From: [Empedobacter] haloabium
GTDB taxonomy: Bacteria; Pseudomonadota; Gammaproteobacteria; Burkholderiales; Burkholderiaceae_D
Length of the DNA: 64,000 nucleotides
Reading direction: 5' to 3'
Assembly (NCBI GenBank): GCA_008011715.2
Contig: CP136508.1
Span: 4,836,001 to 4,900,000 of the forward strand
The notes below the pieces were generated by a model, which had not been told where the DNA came from, made no database searches, and saw nothing but the letters and a program-made list of their open reading frames with translations. Position 1 is the first letter of the stretch; each line of letters starts with the position of its first letter. Below are positions 24,853-36,872 of the stretch, in pieces. The position numbers were made by a program, and so were the translations under genes.

Positions 24853-24943
24853 GGGTCTGTCCCGAGGGGACTGACCCTGAAGTTTGCTTGCGTTGACATG
24901 GCGCTTGCAACTTCGGGGTCAGTCCCCGATGGGGACAGACCCC
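24853..24943. repeat. Type-1 palindromic intergenic element, copy B
   Basis: It has the same architecture as copy A at 5248: GGGTCTGTCCC, GGGGACTGACCC, GAAGTTTG, a variable core of about 22 bases, CAACTTC, GGGGTCAGTCCCC and GGGGACAGACCCC. It fills the gap between the convergent araC-type gene and lpdA. Confidence 0.92.
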
Positions 24944-24947
24944 AACC

Positions 24948-26783
24948 TCAACGCTTGCGCGGCGGCGGCAAGTCCGTGCAGACGCCTTCGTACACCTCGG
25001 CGGCCATGCCGATCGACTCGCCCAGGGTCGGGTGCGGGTGGATCGTCTTGCCGATGTCGGTGCCGTCGCAGCCCATCTCGATCGCCAGGGCGATCTCGCC
25101 GATCATGTCGCCCGCATGGGTGCCGACGATGGTGCCGCCGACGATGCGGTGCGTCTCGGCGTCGAACAGCAGCTTGGTGAAGCCCTCTTCGCGGCCGTTC
25201 GCCACGGCGCGGCCGGAGGCGGCCCACGGGAAGTGACCCTTCTCGACCTTGATGCCCTTGGCTTTCGCCTCGTCTTCGGTCAGGCCGACCCATGCCACTT
25301 CCGGATCGGTGTAGGCGACCGACGGGATCACCTTGACGTCGAAGTGCGACTTCTGGCCGGCAGCCGCTTCGGCGGCCACGTGGCCCTCGTGCACGGCCTT
25401 GTGCGCCAGCATCGGCTGGCCCACCAGATCGCCGATGGCGAAGATGTGCGGCACGTTGGTGCGCATCTGGCTGTCCACTTCGATGAAGCCACGGTCGGTG
25501 ACGCGCACGCCGGCCTTGTCGGCGGCGATCTTCTTGCCGTTCGGGCTGCGGCCCACGGCCACCAGCACCATGTCGTACAGCTGCGGTTCCGGTGCCGTGG
25601 CTCCGGCTTCGGCCGCCTCAAACGTAACCTTGATCCCTTCCGGCAGCGCTTCCACGCCGACCGTCTTGGTCTTGGTCATGACGTTGTCGAAGCGGTGCGC
25701 GTTGTACTTCTGCCAGATCTTGACGGCGTCGCGGTCGGCGCCCTGCATCAGGCCATCCATCATCTCGACCACGTCGATGCGCGCGCCGAAGGTGGAGTAG
25801 ACCGTCGCCATTTCCAGGCCGATGATGCCGCCGCCGATGACCAGCATCCGCTTCGGCATGAAGCGCAGCTCCAGCGCACCGGTCGAATCGACGATGCGCG
25901 GGTCTTCCGGCACGAACGGCAGCTTGACGACCGAGGAACCGGCCGCAATGATGGCCTGCTTGAACTGCACGACTTTTTTCGTGCCGTCGCCGGCGGTGAC
26001 TTCGATGTGGTTCGGGCTGAGGAACTGGCCCACGCCCTGCACCACCTGCACCTTGCGCGCCTTCGCCATGCCGGTCAGGCCGCCCGTCATCTTGTTGATG
26101 ACGCCTTCCTTGTAGGCGCGCACTTCGTCGATGTCGATCTCGGGACGCGCGAACTTGACGCCGTGCTTGCCCAGGTGCGCCGTTTCATCGACGACCGAGG
26201 CCAGGTGCAGCAGCGCCTTGGACGGAATACAGCCCACGTTCAGGCACACGCCGCCAAGCGTCGCGTAGCGCTCGACGATGACGGTGTTCATGCCCAGATC
26301 GGCCGCGCGGAACGCGGCGGAATAGCCGCCCGGACCGCCGCCCAGCACCATCATGTCGCAGATGACGTCGGCCTGGCCGGAGAACGAACCGGCGCCAGGG
26401 GCCGGCGCGGACGCTGGTGCCGAAGCCGGTGCCGGCACGGCGGGACCGCCGTACACCGGCGCGGCCTGGCCTGGCGCGGCACCCTTCTCTTCCGGCTTGG
26501 CCACCGGCGCAGCCGGCGCGCCCGCAGGGGCGGCAGCGGCGCCAGCGGCTTCTTCCACCATCAGCAGCAGGCTGCCTTCGGAGACCTTGTCGCCCACCTT
26601 GATTTTCAGTTCCTTGACGACGCCGGCGTGGGTGGACGGAATCTCCATCGACGCCTTGTCCGATTCGACGGTGACGAGCGACTGGTCGACCTTGATCGTG
26701 TCGCCCGGCTTGATCATCACCTCGATGACTTCCACTTCCTTGAAGTCGCCGATGTTCGGTACCTTCACTTCTACGATGCTCAT
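24948..26783 (-). CDS. lpdA: Dihydrolipoyl dehydrogenase (E3) with N-terminal lipoyl domain
   Basis: This 611-residue protein begins with a lipoyl domain ([20 protein letters not shown]; the lipoyl Lys in [11 protein letters not shown] near residue 43), then an Ala/Pro linker and a full E3 enzyme. [17 protein letters not shown] binds [20 protein letters not shown] holds the redox disulfide, and [17 protein letters not shown] binds NAD. It reoxidises dihydrolipoamide in the pyruvate dehydrogenase complex. AAGGAG lies before the ATG. It is the last gene of aceE-aceF-lpdA, 13 bases after aceF. The fused lipoyl domain is characteristic of betaproteobacterial and Neisseria-type complexes. Confidence 0.97.
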   Translation of the reverse strand: MSIVEVKVPNIGDFKEVEVIEVMIKPGDTIKVDQSLVTVESDKASMEIPSTHAGVVKELKIKVGDKVSEGSLLLMVEEAAGAAAAPAGAPAAPVAKPEEKGAAPGQAAPVYGGPAVPAPASAPASAPAPGAGSFSGQADVICDMMVLGGGPGGYSAAFRAADLGMNTVIVERYATLGGVCLNVGCIPSKALLHLASVVDETAHLGKHGVKFARPEIDIDEVRAYKEGVINKMTGGLTGMAKARKVQVVQGVGQFLSPNHIEVTAGDGTKKVVQFKQAIIAAGSSVVKLPFVPEDPRIVDSTGALELRFMPKRMLVIGGGIIGLEMATVYSTFGARIDVVEMMDGLMQGADRDAVKIWQKYNAHRFDNVMTKTKTVGVEALPEGIKVTFEAAEAGATAPEPQLYDMVLVAVGRSPNGKKIAADKAGVRVTDRGFIEVDSQMRTNVPHIFAIGDLVGQPMLAHKAVHEGHVAAEAAAGQKSHFDVKVIPSVAYTDPEVAWVGLTEDEAKAKGIKVEKGHFPWAASGRAVANGREEGFTKLLFDAETHRIVGGTIVGTHAGDMIGEIALAIEMGCDGTDIGKTIHPHPTLGESIGMAAEVYEGVCTDLPPPRKR

Positions 26784-26796
26784 CGATTCGGTCTCC

Positions 26797-28509
26797 TTAC
26801 AGCAGGATCTTGCGCATATCGGCCAGCACTTCGGCCAGGTACACGGCGAAGCGGGCACCGGAGGCACCGTCCACCACGCGGTGGTCGTACGACAGCGACA
26901 GCGTCATCATCAGGCGCGGCGCGAACTGCTTGCCGTCCCAGACCGGCTTCATCTGGGCCTTGGACAGGCCCAGGATGGCCACTTCCGGCGCATTGACGAT
27001 CGGCGTGAAGTGCGTGCCGCCGATGCCGCCCAGCGACGAGATCGTGAAGGTTGCGCCCTGCATGTCGGTCGGTTTCAGCTTGCCTTCGCGCGCCTGCAGC
27101 GACAGGTCCGTCATCTCCTTGGCGATCTGCGTCACGCTCTTCTGGTCCGCGTTCTTGATGACGGGGACCACCAGGCCGTTCGGCGTGTCGGCCGCGAAGC
27201 CGATGTTGTAATACTTCTTCAGGATCAGGTTCTCGCCCTTCTCGTCCAGCGACGAGTTGAACGACGGGTACTTCTTCAGCGCCGCGACGGAAGCCTTGAT
27301 GACGAAGGCCAGCATCGTCAGCTTGGTGGCGTCCTTGTTCTTCGCGTTGGCGGCGTTCGATTCGACGCGGAACGCTTCCAGGTCCGTGATGTCGGCATCC
27401 TCGAACTGCGTCACGTGCGGGATCATGACCCAGTTGCGGTGCAGGTTCGGGCCGGAGATCTTCTTGATGCGCGGCAGCGGCTGCAGCTCCGTCTCGCCGA
27501 ACTTGGAGAAGTCCAGCGACGGCCATGGCAGCAGGTTCAGGCCCGCGCCACCACCGGCCGGCGCGGCCGTCGGCGCGTTTGGCGCGGCGGTGGTGCCGGC
27601 CATCACGCCCTTGACGAAGTTCTGCACGTCCTGCTGGGTGATGCGGCCTTTCGGGCCGGAGCCCGGCACGCGGCCGACGTCCACGCCCAGTTCGCGGGCG
27701 AACTTGCGGACCGACGGCGATGCGTGCGCCAGCTTGCCGGACACGCCCTGGGCGGCCGGCGCGGCCGCGGCAGATGCCGGGGCCGGGGCAGCAGCGGCAG
27801 GCGCCGGAGCCGGTGCGGCGGCCGCGGGTGCCGGCGCGGCGGCTGGAGCAGCCGCGGGAGCGGCAGCGGGAGCAGCAGAACCGCCGCTCGATTCGACCAC
27901 CAGCACCAGCGAACCCTCGGCGACCTTGTCGCCGACCTTGATCTTGATTTCCTTGACCACGCCGTCATGCGACGAAGGGATCTCCATCGATGCCTTGTCC
28001 GATTCCACGGTGATCAGTGACTGGTCCTTCTTGATGGTGTCGCCCACCTTGACCATCACTTCGATGACTTCGACTTCCTTGAAGTCGCCGATGTCCGGCA
28101 CCTTCACGTCCACCGGACCGCTGGACGCGGCCGGCGCAGCGGCCGGTGCGGCAGGCGCCGGCGCAGCGGCCGGTGCGGCAGGCGCCGGCGCAGCGGCCGC
28201 AGGTGCCGGAGCAGCGGCTGCCGGAGCAGCGGCCGCCGGGGCAGCGGCTGGCGCCGGCGCGGCGGCGGCACCGTCGGCCTCCACCATCAACAGCAGCGAA
28301 CCCTCGGCAACCTTGTCGCCGACCTTGACCTTGATTTCCTTGATGACGCCAGCCTGCGACGACGGAATCTCCATCGACGCCTTGTCCGATTCCACGGTGA
28401 CCAGCGACTGATCGACCTTGATCGTGTCGCCCACCTTGACCATCAGCTCGATGACTTCGACTTCCTTGAAATCACCGATATCCGGGACTTTGACTTCCAC
28501 AATGCTCAT
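26797..28509 (-). CDS. aceF: Dihydrolipoyllysine-residue acetyltransferase (E2 of pyruvate dehydrogenase)
   Basis: This 570-residue core subunit has two lipoyl domains (about residues 1-75 and 117-192, each with [13 protein letters not shown]), joined by long Ala/Pro linkers. A peripheral-subunit-binding domain follows (about 255-290, [20 protein letters not shown]), then the catalytic domain with the active-site [12 protein letters not shown] near the C-terminus. It moves acetyl groups from E1 to CoA. GGAG lies eight bases before the ATG. The gene follows aceE by 21 bases. The linkers come from near-repeated GC-rich codons, giving direct DNA repeats around 28130-28200. Confidence 0.97.
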   Translation of the reverse strand: MSIVEVKVPDIGDFKEVEVIELMVKVGDTIKVDQSLVTVESDKASMEIPSSQAGVIKEIKVKVGDKVAEGSLLLMVEADGAAAAPAPAAAPAAAAPAAAAPAPAAAAPAPAAPAAAPAPAAPAAAPAASSGPVDVKVPDIGDFKEVEVIEVMVKVGDTIKKDQSLITVESDKASMEIPSSHDGVVKEIKIKVGDKVAEGSLVLVVESSGGSAAPAAAPAAAPAAAPAPAAAAPAPAPAAAAPAPASAAAAPAAQGVSGKLAHASPSVRKFARELGVDVGRVPGSGPKGRITQQDVQNFVKGVMAGTTAAPNAPTAAPAGGGAGLNLLPWPSLDFSKFGETELQPLPRIKKISGPNLHRNWVMIPHVTQFEDADITDLEAFRVESNAANAKNKDATKLTMLAFVIKASVAALKKYPSFNSSLDEKGENLILKKYYNIGFAADTPNGLVVPVIKNADQKSVTQIAKEMTDLSLQAREGKLKPTDMQGATFTISSLGGIGGTHFTPIVNAPEVAILGLSKAQMKPVWDGKQFAPRLMMTLSLSYDHRVVDGASGARFAVYLAEVLADMRKILL

Positions 28510-28530
28510 AGCGTTTGCTCCGTATTCTCG

Positions 28531-31227
<2,697 letters not shown>

Positions 31228-31614
31228 GTATCTAGTCTCCTAAGTTTGAGTGAGCCCGGGCCGATCGCGGCGATCGTGCGGACGCATGGGGTGCTTGATC
31301 AGAATTAGCTAAGTCGAAAGATTATTTACCAAGACTTTGGCGAAGTGTAGGAATTCTACAATCATTTCGGGCGTTTTCAAAATGCGCAATGACTTTTCAT
31401 ATTGTGGGATTTCGCTATGGTGAAATGGTGCGGTGCCGCATAAATGCTGGGTTTGGGCGGCACCCCCAAGCGCACCCCTGGGGTCAGACCCCCGTGGGGT
31501 CTGACCCCGGCTCCTTGCCGTTGGGTGGTTCTAACCTTCCTGGCGCGCCGCCACTGACCGCCAACCGCCGCCGTTTTATAATGTCGGTCTTTCATCCCAC
31601 CTCAGCTCACCACC
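31228..31614. promoter_or_regulatory. Divergent control region of aceE and folD
   Basis: This 387-base non-coding space should hold both promoters. On the plus side TATAAT at 31577-31582 is a likely -10 for folD. The AT-rich part near 31300-31440 probably holds the aceE promoter and includes an interrupted palindrome GTAGGAATTCTAC (about 31349-31361). A GGGGTCAGACCCC inverted repeat lies in the middle. No RNA gene or small ORF with a ribosome site was found. Confidence 0.55.
31480..31508. repeat. Short palindromic element related to the type-1 family
   Basis: GGGGTCAGACCCC and its exact reverse complement GGGGTCTGACCCC are separated by CGT. It is a compact 29-base relative of the larger elements, located between the divergent aceE and folD genes. 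Confidence 0.85.
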
Positions 31615-32457
31615 ATGCCAGCACAACTGATCGACGGAATCGCCCTCTCCCAACAACTGCGCGCCGAAATCGCTTCCCGCGCCGCCGCATTGACCGCCCG
31701 CGGCAAGCAGCCCGGCCTGGCCGTGATCCTGGTGGGCGAGGACCCGGCCAGCCAGGTCTATGTGCGCAACAAGGTCAAGGCGTGCGGCGACGTGGGCATC
31801 CACTCGGTGCTGGAAAAATACGACGCCGACCTGACGGAAGCGGCCCTGCTCGAGCGCATCGCGGCGCTGAACGCCGATCCGGCCATCCACGGTATCCTGG
31901 TGCAGATGCCGCTGCCCAAGCACATCAACCCGCACAAGGTGATCGAGGCGATCAGCACCTCGAAGGACGTCGACGGCTACTCCGTGCTGTCGGCCGGCGA
32001 ACTGATGACGGGCCTGGACGGTTTCCGTCCCTGCACGCCGTACGGCTGCATGAAGCTGATCGAAACGACCGGCATCGACCTGCGCGGCAAGCACGCCGTC
32101 GTGATCGGTCGCAGCAACACCGTGGGCAAGCCGATGGCGCTGCTGCTCTTGCAAGCCAATGCCACCGTCACCATCTGTCATAGTGCGACGCCGGATCTGG
32201 GCCTGTACACGCGCCAGGCCGACGTGATCGTGGCGGCGGTGGGCCGCCGCAACACGCTGACGGCCGACATGGTGAAGCCGGGTGCAATCGTGATCGATGT
32301 GGGCATGAATCGCGACGATAATGGCAAGCTGTGTGGTGACGTGGATTTTGCCGCCATCCGCGAAGTGGCCGCGCACATTACGCCGGTGCCTGGCGGTGTC
32401 GGTCCGATGACGATCACGATGTTGCTGATGAATACCATCGAATCGGCGGAGCGTTGA
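31615..32457 (+). CDS. folD: Bifunctional methylenetetrahydrofolate dehydrogenase/cyclohydrolase
   Basis: The product has 280 residues, full length. It shows [21 protein letters not shown] with the conserved catalytic Tyr and Lys, [19 protein letters not shown] and the NADP loop [25 protein letters not shown] ends the protein. It interconverts methylene-, methenyl- and formyl-tetrahydrofolate for purine and formyl-Met synthesis. A likely -10 (TATAAT) lies 33 bases before the ATG. The oligopeptidase gene follows 23 bases after the stop, so the two may be co-transcribed. Confidence 0.98.
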   Translation: MPAQLIDGIALSQQLRAEIASRAAALTARGKQPGLAVILVGEDPASQVYVRNKVKACGDVGIHSVLEKYDADLTEAALLERIAALNADPAIHGILVQMPLPKHINPHKVIEAISTSKDVDGYSVLSAGELMTGLDGFRPCTPYGCMKLIETTGIDLRGKHAVVIGRSNTVGKPMALLLLQANATVTICHSATPDLGLYTRQADVIVAAVGRRNTLTADMVKPGAIVIDVGMNRDDNGKLCGDVDFAAIREVAAHITPVPGGVGPMTITMLLMNTIESAER

Positions 32458-32480
32458 TTCGACCAACTACTGGATAAACT

Positions 32481-34556
32481 ATGACGACTGACAATCCCCT
32501 GCTGGACTTTAGCGGCCTGCCCCGTTTCGACGCATTCAGGCCCGAACACGTGACGCCAGCCATCGACGAGCTGCTGGCCAGGAATCGCGCCGTGGTAACG
32601 CAGCTGGAGGCGCCGGCCGACCAGGTGACGTGGCAGAGCTTCGTCACGCCGCTGGAGGACGCGACCGAGCAGCTGGGCCGCGCCTGGGGGATCGTCAGCC
32701 ACCTGAACAACGTGGTCGACACGCCCGAGCTGCGCGCCGTCTACAACGAGAACCTGCCGAAGGTGACGGAGTTCTGGACCGAGCTGTCGCAGAACGAGGC
32801 GCTGTTCGCCAAATACAAGGCCCTGAAGGACAGCCCGGAATTCGCCACGCTGTCGCCGGCCAGGAAGCGCATCGTCGAGAACGCGATCCGCGACTTCCGC
32901 ATGGGCGGCGCCGAGCTGCCGCCGGCGCAGAAGGAACGTTTCGCCGAGATCCAGGAACAGCACGCGGCCGTGTCCACGCGCTTCTCGGAAAACGTGCTGG
33001 ACGCCACCAACGACTGGTCCATGCTGGTCGAGAACGAGTCCGAGCTGGCCGGCCTGCCGGAGGACGTCAAGCACGCGGCCAGGACGCTGGCCGAGAAGAA
33101 CGGCAAACAGGGCTGGCAGTTCACGCTGCACTTCCCGTCGTGCTACCCGATCCTGCAGTTCGCCGACAACCGCGCGCTGCGCGAGAAGGTCTACCGCGCC
33201 AATGCCACCAAGGCTTCCGAGCTGGGCGAGGTGTTCAGCGAGCGCGAAAAATGGGACAACGGCGCCAACATCGTCACGCTCTTGAAGCTGCGCGCGGAAG
33301 AGGCCCAGCTCCTGGGCTACAAGAATTTCGCCGAGGTCTCGCTGGTGCCGAAGATGGCGCAAAGCCCGGAGCACGTGATCGAGTTCCTGGAAGACCTGGC
33401 GCGCCGTGCCCGCCCGTATGCGGAGAAGGACCTGCAGGAGCTGACCCAGTTCGCGCGCGACCGCCTGGGACTGGACCAGCTGGAGGCATGGGACCTGCCG
33501 TACGCCTCGGAGAAACTGCAGCAGCACCGCTATTCGTTCTCGGCGCACGAAGTGAAGCAGTACTTCCCCGAGCACAAGGTGATCGACGGCCTGTTCAAGC
33601 TGGTGCAGAACCTGTTCTCCGTGACGATCACGCCGGACGAGGCGCCGGTCTGGCACCAGGACGTGCGCTTCTTCCGCATCGAGCGCGATGGCCAGCTGGT
33701 GGGCCAGTTCTACCTGGACCTGTACGCCCGCCCCGGCAAGAACAGCGGCGCATGGATGGACGATGCGCGCAGCCGCCGCGTCGAAGCAGGCCGGCTGCAG
33801 ACGCCGGTGGCCTACCTGACCTGCAATTTCACCGAGCCGGCCGTCGTCAACGGCAAGGCGCAGCCTTCGCTGTTCACGCACGACGAAGTGATCACGCTGT
33901 TCCATGAATTCGGCCATGGCCTGCATCACATGCTGACGACCGTCGAGGAGCTGGGCGTGTCCGGTATCTCGGGCGTCGAGTGGGACGCGGTGGAGCTGCC
34001 GTCGCAGTTCATGGAAAACTTCTGCTGGGAGTGGGACGTGCTGTCGGACATGACGGCGCACGTGCAGACCGGCCAGCCGCTGCCGCGCGCGCTGTACGAC
34101 AAGATGCTGGCGGCGAAGAACTTCCAGTCCGGCCTGCAGACCTTGCGCCAGGTCGAGTTCTCGCTGCTGGACATGCATCTGCATTACGACTACGACCCTG
34201 CCAGCGGCAAATCCGTGCAGGACGTGATCGACGAGGTGCGGCGCAAGTTCGCCGTCATCATCCCGCCGTCGTTCAACCGCTTCCAGAACTCGTTCGGCCA
34301 CATCTTCGCCGGCGGCTACGCGGCCGGCTACTACAGCTACAAGTGGGCCGAGGTGCTGTCCGCCGACGCCTACGCGGCGTTCGAGGAGGCGGCCGCGCTG
34401 GACGGCGGCAAGCTGCCGGTGCGAACGGGCGAGAAGTTCCTGCGCGAGATCCTGTCGGTGGGCGGCTCGCGCCCGGCGCTGGAATCGTTCACGGCCTTCC
34501 GCGGCCGCGAGCCGTCGATCGACGCCCTGCTGCGCCACAGCGGCATGGCGGCCTGA
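32481..34556 (+). CDS. prlC: Oligopeptidase A (M3 family zinc peptidase)
   Basis: This 691-residue cytosolic endopeptidase has the thimet-type zinc motif HEFGHGLHHMLT (about residue 475), followed by the conserved SGVEWDAVELPSQFMENFCWE segment containing the third ligand Glu. It degrades short peptides, including cleaved signal peptides, to amino acids and small fragments. There is no signal sequence. It sits 23 bases after folD and is followed by a clear intrinsic terminator, so folD-prlC probably form one transcript. Confidence 0.97.
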   Translation: MTTDNPLLDFSGLPRFDAFRPEHVTPAIDELLARNRAVVTQLEAPADQVTWQSFVTPLEDATEQLGRAWGIVSHLNNVVDTPELRAVYNENLPKVTEFWTELSQNEALFAKYKALKDSPEFATLSPARKRIVENAIRDFRMGGAELPPAQKERFAEIQEQHAAVSTRFSENVLDATNDWSMLVENESELAGLPEDVKHAARTLAEKNGKQGWQFTLHFPSCYPILQFADNRALREKVYRANATKASELGEVFSEREKWDNGANIVTLLKLRAEEAQLLGYKNFAEVSLVPKMAQSPEHVIEFLEDLARRARPYAEKDLQELTQFARDRLGLDQLEAWDLPYASEKLQQHRYSFSAHEVKQYFPEHKVIDGLFKLVQNLFSVTITPDEAPVWHQDVRFFRIERDGQLVGQFYLDLYARPGKNSGAWMDDARSRRVEAGRLQTPVAYLTCNFTEPAVVNGKAQPSLFTHDEVITLFHEFGHGLHHMLTTVEELGVSGISGVEWDAVELPSQFMENFCWEWDVLSDMTAHVQTGQPLPRALYDKMLAAKNFQSGLQTLRQVEFSLLDMHLHYDYDPASGKSVQDVIDEVRRKFAVIIPPSFNRFQNSFGHIFAGGYAAGYYSYKWAEVLSADAYAAFEEAAALDGGKLPVRTGEKFLREILSVGGSRPALESFTAFRGREPSIDALLRHSGMAA

Positions 34557-34570
34557 CGGCCACCCCAAGG

Positions 34571-34611
34571 ACGGCGCCATCCCGGTCCACGGCCGGCATG
34601 GCGCCGTTTTT
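34571..34611 (+). terminator. Intrinsic terminator after prlC
   Basis: The stem ACGGCGCCAT (34571-34580) and ATGGCGCCGT (34598-34607) flanks a GC-rich loop and ends in five T. Confidence 0.85.
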
Positions 34612-34689
34612 GTGTCAGCCGAGTGTTGCATTTGGAAAATTACTGCCGTCAATCAACTCACGGCGGGGGAAGGAATCTAGAATAGCGCC

Positions 34690-35115
34690 ATGACCCGTAT
34701 CGATTTCCACACCAATGTGCCCGACAAGATCGCCTATGCCTGCCGCCTGATCCGCAAGGCCTACGGCGCGCGCAACCGCATCGTCGTGATGACGGAGGAC
34801 GCGGCCCAGCAGGCGGCGCTGGACACGGCGCTGTGGACGTTTTCCGGCCCCGACTTCCTGCCGCACGTGGCGGTGGACGATCCGCTGGCGCCGGATACGC
34901 CGATCGTGCTGACGCACAGCGATGAACAGGAACTGCCCCAGGCCGACCTGTTGGTGAACCTGGCGCGGCGCGCGCCGGCGCAGTTCGAAAGCTTCCCGCG
35001 CCTGATCGAGGTCGTGTCGCTCGACGAAACCGACGCCGCCGCCGGCCGCTTGCGCTTCGTCGCCTACAAACGGCAGGATTACCAGCCCACTCACCTCAGC
35101 ATAGGAAAATCATGA
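34690..35115 (+). CDS. holC: DNA polymerase III chi subunit
   Basis: The 141-residue product begins MTRIDFHTNVPDKIAYACRLIRKAY and contains the PIVLTHSD and ADLLVNL segments typical of chi. Chi binds psi and links the clamp loader to single-strand-binding protein at the replication fork. The gene has its own position after the prlC terminator and overlaps the next gene by four bases (ATGA), so the two are co-translated. E. coli HolC is 147 residues, so the length is normal. Confidence 0.93.
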   Translation: MTRIDFHTNVPDKIAYACRLIRKAYGARNRIVVMTEDAAQQAALDTALWTFSGPDFLPHVAVDDPLAPDTPIVLTHSDEQELPQADLLVNLARRAPAQFESFPRLIEVVSLDETDAAAGRLRFVAYKRQDYQPTHLSIGKS

Positions 35116-35471
35116 ACCAGGCCGCTCCGTTCGATGCCAGCATTCCCGTGCTGACGGAAGTCGTCAGCACGCCCGCCACCCTGCCCGCGGCCGCTCCCGC
35201 GCCGGCGCCACTGCCCGACACGGGCGGCCTCGGTGCCGCCGAGTGGGAACAGCTGGAGCGCCGCCTGAACGAGAAGATCCTGCAGCAGTTGACCTCGCGC
35301 GTCGACTTCGTGTTGGAGCAGCGCATCAAGGACAGCATGGCCGAGGTGCTGACCCATGCGCTGCACGACTTGACGACGGAAATCCGCCACGGCCTGCACG
35401 AAACCATCGGCAAGATCGTCGCGCGCGCGGTACAGCAGGAAATCGTCCATTTGCAGGCAAAAAAGGGCTGA
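35112..35471 (+). CDS. Hypothetical protein co-translated with holC (119 aa)
   Basis: It overlaps the holC stop by four bases, so translation is coupled. The N-terminal 40 residues are Ala/Pro-rich and probably disordered. The rest (WEQLERRLNEKILQQLTSRV... to VQQEIVHLQAKKG) is charged and helical, with heptad-like spacing suggesting a short coiled coil. There is no signal peptide or enzyme motif. I do not recognise a named function. The coupling suggests a role near DNA replication or simply a conserved operon partner. Confidence 0.8.
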   Translation: MNQAAPFDASIPVLTEVVSTPATLPAAAPAPAPLPDTGGLGAAEWEQLERRLNEKILQQLTSRVDFVLEQRIKDSMAEVLTHALHDLTTEIRHGLHETIGKIVARAVQQEIVHLQAKKG

Positions 35472-35626
35472 ACGGCGCCCCCACGCGGTGCGCCCTGCCC
35501 TCTACTTGTGCGCAAGTGAAAAAAGCGCAAGCTGCGTCTTTGCCAATTGAAAATTTTGCTGTACCTTCTCGCTATGAAACGGCGTTCACGAGGCGCCGCC
35601 GACCCTAAATCATTGGAGAACGAGAC

Positions 35627-36763
35627 ATGCAAACGAAGTACGTCGTTGTTGCAGCCGCCGTGATGGCCGCTTTCGCCGGCACGGCATCCGCCCAGGAAGT
35701 GATCAAGATCGGCCACGTGGGCCCCGTCTCGGGCGCGCAGGCACACCTCGGCAAGGACAACGAGAACGGCGCCAACATGGCCATCGCCGACCTGAACGCC
35801 AAGGGCATCAAGATCGGCGGCAAGCCCGTCAAGTTCGTGCTGGTGCTGGAAGACGACGGCGCCGACCCCAAGCAGGGCACGACGGTGGCGCAGAAGCTGG
35901 TGGATGCCAAGGTCAACGGCGTGATCGGCCACCTGAATTCGGGCACCACGGTGCCGGCGTCGCGCATCTACTATAATGCCGGCATTCCGCAGATTTCGCC
36001 GGCCTCGACGATCCCCACGTATACCAAGCAGAAGTTCAACACGGCCTTCCGCATCGTCGCCAACGACAACAAGCTCGGTGGCACGCTGGGCAAGTACGCC
36101 GTGACGAAGCTGGGCGCCAAGAAGATCGCCGTCATCGACGACCGCACGGCCTACGGCCAGGGTGTCGCGACGGAGTTCATCAAAGGCGCCAAGGGACCGG
36201 GCGTGCAGATCGTCGACAAGCAGTTCACCAACGACAAGGCGACCGACTTCAACGCGATCCTCACCAGCATCAAGGCGAAGAACCCGGACCTGGTCTTCTT
36301 CGGCGGCATGGACGCCGTGGGTGGCCCGCTGCTGCGCCAGATGAAGGCGCTGGGCATCAACGCGAAGTTCATGGGCGGCGATGGCGTCTGCACGGATGCG
36401 CTGCCGCGCCTGGCGGGTACCGCGGCGGCGGACGGTGTCGTCACCTGTGCCGAAGCCGGTGGCGTGCCGCCGGAACTGCAGAAGAACATGGACGACTTCC
36501 GCGCCCGCTACAAGAAGCAGTACAACCAGGAAGTGCAGCTGTACGCGCCATACGTGTATGACTCCGTGATGACGATGGCGCAGGCGATGCAGGATGCAGG
36601 TTCGGCCGATCCGAAGAAGTACCTGCCGTTCCTGGCGAAAGTGAAGTACCAGGGCGTGACGGGCCTGATCACGTTCGATGAATTCGGCGACATCCGCGAC
36701 GGCGCGCTGACCCTGTTCACCTACCAGGGCGGCAAGAAGACGAAGATGGAAGTCGTCAAGTAA
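35627..36763 (+). CDS. Branched-chain amino acid ABC transporter periplasmic binding protein, paralog 1
   Basis: This 378-residue protein has a signal peptide (about residues 1-22, ending ASAQ) and the type-I periplasmic-binding fold of LivJ/LivK/BraC proteins: VIKIGHVGPVSGAQAHLGKD at the start, GVIGHLNSGTTVPAS, and AVIDDRTAYGQGVATEF. It would deliver Leu/Ile/Val or a related solute to a Liv-type permease. GGAGAACGAG lies before the ATG. A terminator follows at 36793. No Liv permease or ATPase gene is next to it. A close paralog follows 109 bases later. Confidence 0.95.
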   Translation: MQTKYVVVAAAVMAAFAGTASAQEVIKIGHVGPVSGAQAHLGKDNENGANMAIADLNAKGIKIGGKPVKFVLVLEDDGADPKQGTTVAQKLVDAKVNGVIGHLNSGTTVPASRIYYNAGIPQISPASTIPTYTKQKFNTAFRIVANDNKLGGTLGKYAVTKLGAKKIAVIDDRTAYGQGVATEFIKGAKGPGVQIVDKQFTNDKATDFNAILTSIKAKNPDLVFFGGMDAVGGPLLRQMKALGINAKFMGGDGVCTDALPRLAGTAAADGVVTCAEAGGVPPELQKNMDDFRARYKKQYNQEVQLYAPYVYDSVMTMAQAMQDAGSADPKKYLPFLAKVKYQGVTGLITFDEFGDIRDGALTLFTYQGGKKTKMEVVK

Positions 36764-36792
36764 GGATAACAACGCGGGAGACAAACGCGAGC

Positions 36793-36824
36793 GGGCCGTC
36801 CGGTGAGGACGGCCCTTGTTTTTT
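36793..36824 (+). terminator. Intrinsic terminator after binding-protein paralog 1
   Basis: The stem GGGCCGTCC/GGACGGCCC with a GGTGA loop is followed by TTG and six T. It allows separate control of the second paralog. Confidence 0.9.
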
Positions 36825-36872
36825 CTGCGGCACCTTATGCGGTGGCCGCATACCGAATGGAGTAAAACGCAT

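Noticed and set aside
31377..31595. Short open frame in the aceE-folD gap
   Set aside because: It translates the palindromic element and lacks a ribosome site.
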